Shown in pieces: positions 61,601 through 64,000 of a stretch of DNA of 64,000 nucleotides (position 1 is the first letter of the stretch; every line of letters begins with the position of its first letter). Location of the stretch: positions 62,001 to 126,000 of the forward strand of contig JAYRJE010000015.1 in NCBI GenBank assembly GCA_041906465.1. Reading direction: 5' to 3'. Origin of the DNA: Didemnitutus sp041906465. GTDB lineage: Bacteria > Verrucomicrobiota > Verrucomicrobiia > Opitutales > Opitutaceae. Both the position numbers and the translations under genes were made by a program. The notes under the pieces were generated by a model. It was not told the DNA's origin and did not search any database. It was given only the letters and a program-made list of their open reading frames with translations.

Positions 61601-64000
61601 CCCCTCCTTCGTCTCCCTTGCGGCCCCGGCAATCGCGAGCAACAACGCGTTGAACCGTGTGCTCGTGCTCCCCTCGGGCCGGATCGTGGTCAGCACCTCG
61701 GGGGCGACCCCGATCGGCCAGGTGGCGGATCGCATCGGCCTCGCGGCGCTCGTCAGCACGGAAGTCGCGGCCGGCACCGCGCCGGTGCTGACGACCCCGC
61801 TGACCGATCGCACGCTCAATCCCTACGACGCGCTCGCGCTGCACGCTCCGGTGTTCGCGCCGGCCAGCGCGACCTTCCAGTGGCGCAAGGACGGCACCGC
61901 CATCCCCGACGCCACCGGGCCGCGCTACCGTCTGATCGGCGCGCCGCCCGACGCGGCGGGCGAATACACCGTGCAGGTGACCACGCCGGGCGGTTCCGTC
62001 ACGAGTGCGCCGGTCCTGGTCAATGTCGCTCCGTCCGACTTCAGTGGCGGCCTCGGCTCACGCAATGCCTTCACGCGCGTCGAAGCCCCGGCCTCGTTCG
62101 CCGTGACGCAGCCGGATGGACGCGCGCTGGTCGTGTCGCTCGGCTCCACCATCAACGGCAGCGTGGCGCATGAACTTTTCCGCCTCAACGCCGACGGCAG
62201 CTTCGCGGGCGGACTGCCGACCACGGTGACCGGCACGAATTCGCAGCTCCAGATCTCCGCGGCCGTCGTCGATGCGGAGGGTCGCATCTACATCGGCGGT
62301 CAGTTCAGCTACGTGAACGGCGTGAGCCGCAATCGCGTGGCGCGCCTGCTGGCCGACGGCTCGCTCGACCCCACCTGGGATCCGGGCGCGGGTCCGAACT
62401 CGACGGTCTCGTCGCTCGCCCTCATGCCCGACGGCAAACTCGTCATCGGCGGATCCTTCTCGCAGGTCGGCGGTGTGGCGCGGCAATTCCTCGCGCGTCT
62501 CACCACGACCGGTGCGCTGGATTCCACGTTCGTCGTCGGCACCGGCCTGAACAACTTGCCCATCGCGCTCGCGGCCCAGTCCGACGGCCGCCTGCTCGTC
62601 GGCGGCCAGTTCACGACCTACAACGGCATCACGGCGACGCGCCTGATCCGACTTGATGCCACCGGCGGACTCGATGCCACCTTCGCGCCCGCGCCGAACT
62701 CCACCGTGCGCGTGATCCGCGTGGCAGGAGACGGCCGCATCCTCGTCGGCGGCGACTTCGGCCAGGTCGCCGGTTCGCCTCGCACCGGCCTGGCCTGGCT
62801 CGACGCCCAGGGCACGCTGCTGCCGACGACGATGAATTACACCTCCGGTTATCGCGGGGCGTTGATTCTGCCCGACAACAGCGTCATCGCGACCACGGCG
62901 AACACCGTTGCGCGCTTCCGGGCCGATGGCACAGCCGACACGGTTTTCAACAACGCCAACAGCTACCGTGGGAGTTTCTACCGCACGCTCTCCTCGAGCT
63001 CGGCGTCGACGCAGTTGTTCCCGGTGCTGGCGGCCGGCAACGAAGTCCTGATCGTCGGCGACTTTGCCCGCATCAGTCCGCAATCCACGGCCAACACCGG
63101 CATCTCCCGCCACGCCGCGGTGTGGTTGCGCTATTCCGATTCGCTGGCGCCCGTCATCGGCACCGCGCCGATCGATGCGAACCTGCCCGAAGGCGGCTCG
63201 GTGACGTGGACGCTCCAGGCGACGTCGCCCAGCGGCACGCTCACCTATGCGTGGACGAAGGTTTCCGACCCCACGACCGTGCTCGCCACCACGCCGTCGC
63301 TCACCCGCACCAACGTGAAACCCGGTGACGCCGGCCAATACCGCGTCGTCGTCGCGAACGGGGAGGGGTTTGCCGAGGCCTTCGTGAACCTCTCCGTGCG
63401 CGCGGCCAGTGTCCCACTGCCCGGCAGCGTGCGGCTGGGCTTCTATGCGCCCACGCTCACGAGCAGTATCTCCAGCGTCGCTCCCGCCGCCGGCGGCGGC
63501 TGGTGGGCGGCGATCAACTCCAACCTCGTGCGCCTGCTGGCCAACGGCTCGGTCGATCCCACGTTCACCGCCCTGACCCTGAGCAGCGGCTCCATCACGG
63601 GCATTTTGGACACGCCCTCGGGCGGCCTGTATGTCTGGGGCACGTTCACCAGCCTCGGCGGACAACCGATCCCGCGCCTCATCCGCCTGACTTCCACCGG
63701 AGCCTTGGATGAAACCTTCACCGCCGCGCTGCCCTCGGGCGCCACGATTTCCACCGTCGCTCCACTGGCGGACGGACGCGTTTACGTGGGCGGCTCGTTC
63801 ACCGTTGATCTCGCGGGCAAGACGACGACCAATTTTGTGCGCCTCATCGCGACGGGCGCACTCGATACAACCTTCGATCCGAATGGCGGCGTCGATGGTG
63901 CGCCCACGGCCATCCGTCCCTTGAGCGACGGCCGCGTCTATGTGGCCGGTTCGTTCTCGTCCGCCGGCGGCGCGGCCCGGCGCGGCGTCGTGCGTTTCCT
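52686..64000 (+). CDS. Giant secreted delta-60 repeat protein, multi-propeller with Ig domains (3' end outside window)
   Basis: Open for at least 3771 codons, running off the right edge. A signal peptide (LLAVVVCAVAALPSARA|AD) is followed by delta-60 (DUF5122-type) blades such as QSDGKIVIGG...RNRIARLNADGSLDTSFN. I count 21 blades (52.8-56.15 kb), two tandem Ig-like domains (56.2-56.6 kb), then five blocks of exactly seven blades, each followed by one Ig-like domain (57.7, 59.1, 60.4, 61.8 and 63.15 kb; for example TYQWFRDGTPIGGATGP), then a further incomplete block. This implies eight seven-bladed propellers so far. It is likely a surface or extracellular protein; the anchoring signal lies beyond the window. 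Confidence 0.9.
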   Translation, partial: MVARFLHAARGVLAFGLVRALLAVVVCAVAALPSARAADLDASFDVDARAFGIGLAVATQPDGKVLVGGSFSRADRAEVTNLARFNSDGTRDTTFNVGSSLDGAVRSIAVQSDGKIVIGGTFTGYGATSRNRIARLNADGSLDTSFNPGTGFDQEVISLAIQSDGKIVAAGAFTTFNGTVRNRVARLTTAGALDTTFLNTGAGANGIVWDVALQADGKPVIVGGFTSYNGTARARVARLTTAGALDTTFNPGTGANADVVAVAIDSAGRAVIGGLFSTYNGTARACLARLTTAGALDTTFASTAVFSSSYDAILDVRLDSAERVVLAGDFYPSYQYNYNTPTQGLARLNADGNALDETFLVRDTVWKISRAGLSFRRIMSIALGADDGVFVAGGMYDPTSGQAGVLRVSNTGARDTTFNARAGIWFPANINAVRPGAGGKYYVAGAFDWIAGARRVDLARFLPNAQIDSTFFAYDSDFTDNQIREVVELPDGKVWVFGPFTKIGSQTRTGAALFNANGSLSYTPPFLTVTGGNANGNVTRALATSSGDVVLAGTFTQVNATARPGIARITAAGVLDTAFAPGAGPVGGAIEDAALDASGRVVIGGSFTSFSGTAEGYIVRLSTAGAVDAAFAANTNVSAAVNSVQVQANGQILLGGSFANSGGYVFNGTTLLNADGTTDTTFNPYPGANSSVFRARRVSDGSVVVTGAFTQMQNQPRPLIARFTTNGPIDSLFATDTIEGGYPVDVLERPDGKLLVRGTFTIVNGQSRNGLARFHSAPVRRGGLESAMNGANLANNVVNAVVPLGDGRFVVAGDFTTFSAQSRSRVAAINVYGEVDSTFNVGSGFNGSVLGGALLSSGKILLWGGFSSYNNAAAPGLVRLNTDGTLDPTFVSPVFNAAVNAVQVLADGRLLVGGAFTFAGATQAGGIVRLHANGAVDTTFNAGTGANGAVFAVARASDGSVFAGGAFTTFADAAAPGVVKLTADGARASGFSIGTGNANNANPVRALAVANDGKLIVAGSFDAWADASVGRIVRLNLDGSRDTTFLNGFGADGAVYALAALSDGRLYVGGAFTTFGGGERRGLVRLSANGVIDPVFDVGAGFSGGEVRALGLASDGRVAAGGTFSSYQGVARSRVAILFGSDETSYSLPGDQIFTANIDPGAPFSLSYGAAISGLRYQWYRDGARIPGATGATYAVASAGLADAGLYTLTFSNGSGEYTTQGWRVTVKLAPVIVGAPITQSVGYGASATFNVGVAGPGPFTYQWYRNGTLIAGATDSSYTVTNVSGADFGATFHVRITNAYGFSDSTPVALTFDTNAVPGALVLPFSSPQAWSGSPTAVVRAAGGQYYVGGSSVFVRLNADGTVDSSFAPALGSFTVTRLALQADGKIIAAGSLPINGTTYQVARFLTSGAVDPTFTPVAVTHSTSSWSTEINALVLQADGKILLGGYFDTVAGTTRRFLARLNTSGALDSTLAPTSDSTGPNSTVLSIVLQGTNVIIGGAFTTYAGATVNYLARFVASNGARDTTFAGGTRADALVRGVAAQADGDLIIHGNFTTYNGTARARLARLNADGSLDTAFNPGSGAAKRSIWDSPSIAAALPSDNGTVIVVGSFDSFSGWPAVNSVRLTSTGAIDTQWATPDSGSTSFGQLFSLSDGSLFVGYTYGGFLRLLSGSYPPQAPAIARAPVAPGGERPAGARVELSALASGPGTLTFQWYRGTTALTNSTTVSGATSPVLTLRSVRASEAGSYQLRVTSSTNGFVETTPVNVAVGAERSGPGSLDLTWAADPMPRISTVLAFASDGSAIASIYDNNLSPSRSFLRKFDANGVLLPTTTFSSGAGFEGYFSELHVQSDGKIIAVGAHLPPGSSTARYLARMNADGSYDTAYTTAPDNSVNDSVLQSDGKLLIVGSFANVSGTARAGVARILTTGGVDTTFTPGAHGLTNLRFVRLATDTANLGKIYLVGYNSTVSSEEIVRLTAAGAVDGTFARVAITNNTVRDIALDSSGRLLLTGNFTTVAGQARRTIARINTNGTLDTTFGPARSAGFSATPSSIAIGTDGWIYLAASDSTSTTFDGFPTGPIVRVDATAGQLDVNFPGSGGIRYESLSEARLWWVGSKLALNGYISGPSRTEFIRVNVDGAPTGAPSLVDSSGDRTVADGSALSLFARFSGAGPFTYVWRKDGNVITGATGPQLVITAVSAADAGAYTVTATNTSGSATATMNVALFSADPLAAVGGFQLTANFNGSITNAVRFADGSVLVSGTFTTVNGTARRSLARFTAAGALDTTFNANVPLATSGEVLISNLIVEPDGRILVHGVLPLNNSTSASLIRLNTNGTLAASILNSTNLTGGIAAVARQADGGIVVMGPFTSILGTARTNFARITSAGALDTTFVPTGLDASDYRQIAVDATGRIWLLGNFTRIGTDSIGARVVRLASTGVLDTTFQAPLFNNTPSRVFFAADGRAFLLGQANFVLGEPSPVVLLDATGAVNRGFRVASTSSAIALAEDSAGRLHGLFGNQILRLTATGEIDRVMNVSSSPGVLLGAGDRLLLAGGSQLSSVGTTSVFGLVYANAADTDTFSLLGPLPANASVAQGGVLALRPGVRGATTGTVTYQWFRDGTPIGGATGPALVLPSATVADRGVYTFTATKGGVTLTAGPTQVDVIANTARPGEVDLGWKASVPLSGVSRIFSDAADNLYLTGNVVAGTASPRALVALDAAGTVRSNFTLSSRVTGFVSGLRFLSGGKLLLYGQSLQLDGLACTLLRLNADGTLDTTFTTSSDPINDLIVLGDGRLLALTSSGLMRYSAAGVRDTTFSSTSYPSGNLFPAPGGKFWIVGSHYDPVSYIVSRWLTRVNADGTIDPTYVGPALRQGENVSAVAATPDGGLYVVLQLNDSNVSGYAFGYRRIVRVRPDGTVDASFAAGTFQFGQTSFSISDLAADAAGRLVVVGMFDRYDGSARNGTVRLLPDGAIDPSFVSLAAPAIASNNALNRVLVLPSGRIVVSTSGATPIGQVADRIGLAALVSTEVAAGTAPVLTTPLTDRTLNPYDALALHAPVFAPASATFQWRKDGTAIPDATGPRYRLIGAPPDAAGEYTVQVTTPGGSVTSAPVLVNVAPSDFSGGLGSRNAFTRVEAPASFAVTQPDGRALVVSLGSTINGSVAHELFRLNADGSFAGGLPTTVTGTNSQLQISAAVVDAEGRIYIGGQFSYVNGVSRNRVARLLADGSLDPTWDPGAGPNSTVSSLALMPDGKLVIGGSFSQVGGVARQFLARLTTTGALDSTFVVGTGLNNLPIALAAQSDGRLLVGGQFTTYNGITATRLIRLDATGGLDATFAPAPNSTVRVIRVAGDGRILVGGDFGQVAGSPRTGLAWLDAQGTLLPTTMNYTSGYRGALILPDNSVIATTANTVARFRADGTADTVFNNANSYRGSFYRTLSSSSASTQLFPVLAAGNEVLIVGDFARISPQSTANTGISRHAAVWLRYSDSLAPVIGTAPIDANLPEGGSVTWTLQATSPSGTLTYAWTKVSDPTTVLATTPSLTRTNVKPGDAGQYRVVVANGEGFAEAFVNLSVRAASVPLPGSVRLGFYAPTLTSSISSVAPAAGGGWWAAINSNLVRLLANGSVDPTFTALTLSSGSITGILDTPSGGLYVWGTFTSLGGQPIPRLIRLTSTGALDETFTAALPSGATISTVAPLADGRVYVGGSFTVDLAGKTTTNFVRLIATGALDTTFDPNGGVDGAPTAIRPLSDGRVYVAGSFSSAGGAARRGVVRF

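Overview
The window is a GC-rich (visibly well over 60%) bacterial chromosome segment with tightly packed genes. Pseudopilins of the A|FTLIE type, a DUF1800/DUF1501 pair, a split type II secretion system, PPi-dependent phosphofructokinase and many families of intergenic palindromic repeats all point to the Verrucomicrobia, most likely the Opitutaceae. That assignment is inference from gene content. No rRNA, tRNA, CRISPR array or insertion sequence was seen.

Region 1 (1-10.3 kb) is mostly metabolism: the end of a SpoU/TrmH RNA methyltransferase, a SAM methyltransferase, a coupled kynureninase/kynurenine formamidase pair (kynU-kynB), a small helix-turn-helix gene bounded on both sides by the same 19-nt palindrome, an FAD amino-acid-oxidase-like enzyme, glycogen synthase, and a phenylalanine branch (DAHP synthase, then the PheA P-protein). 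The DAHP synthase gene is preceded by a phenylalanine-rich leader peptide and mutually exclusive antiterminator/terminator hairpins, a textbook transcription attenuator.

Region 2 (10.5-26.2 kb) is nitrogen and carbon core metabolism: two full-length glutamate synthase large subunits flank one small subunit and a 148-aa unknown, followed by a TorF-like outer-membrane protein, PPi-phosphofructokinase and a DUF481 protein.

Region 3 (26.4-48.9 kb) is a secretion and surface region. A GspC-like protein, GspG, H, I, J, K, L and M form one operon on the plus strand; GspD, E and F lie on the minus strand 8-19 kb away. Between them are the DUF1800/DUF1501 pair, a giant GT-C-like membrane protein and two unknowns. 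Next to gspD is a small operon: an exported protein of unknown function, a matrixin-like metalloprotease with a Gly-rich/transmembrane/Arg C-terminal tail, and a rhombosortase-like membrane protease. This fits a T2SS plus GlyGly-CTERM/rhombosortase surface-anchoring route. Four consecutive pseudopilin genes (H, I, J, K) each carry a different palindromic repeat inside the part coding for the N-terminal leader, which is normally cleaved off.

Region 4 (49.1-64 kb) holds a hybrid histidine kinase, a NarL-type response regulator and a giant secreted protein that runs off the window. The giant protein consists of delta-60 type beta-propeller blades that count out in exact multiples of seven (21+7+7+7+7+7), with Ig-like domains between the blocks.
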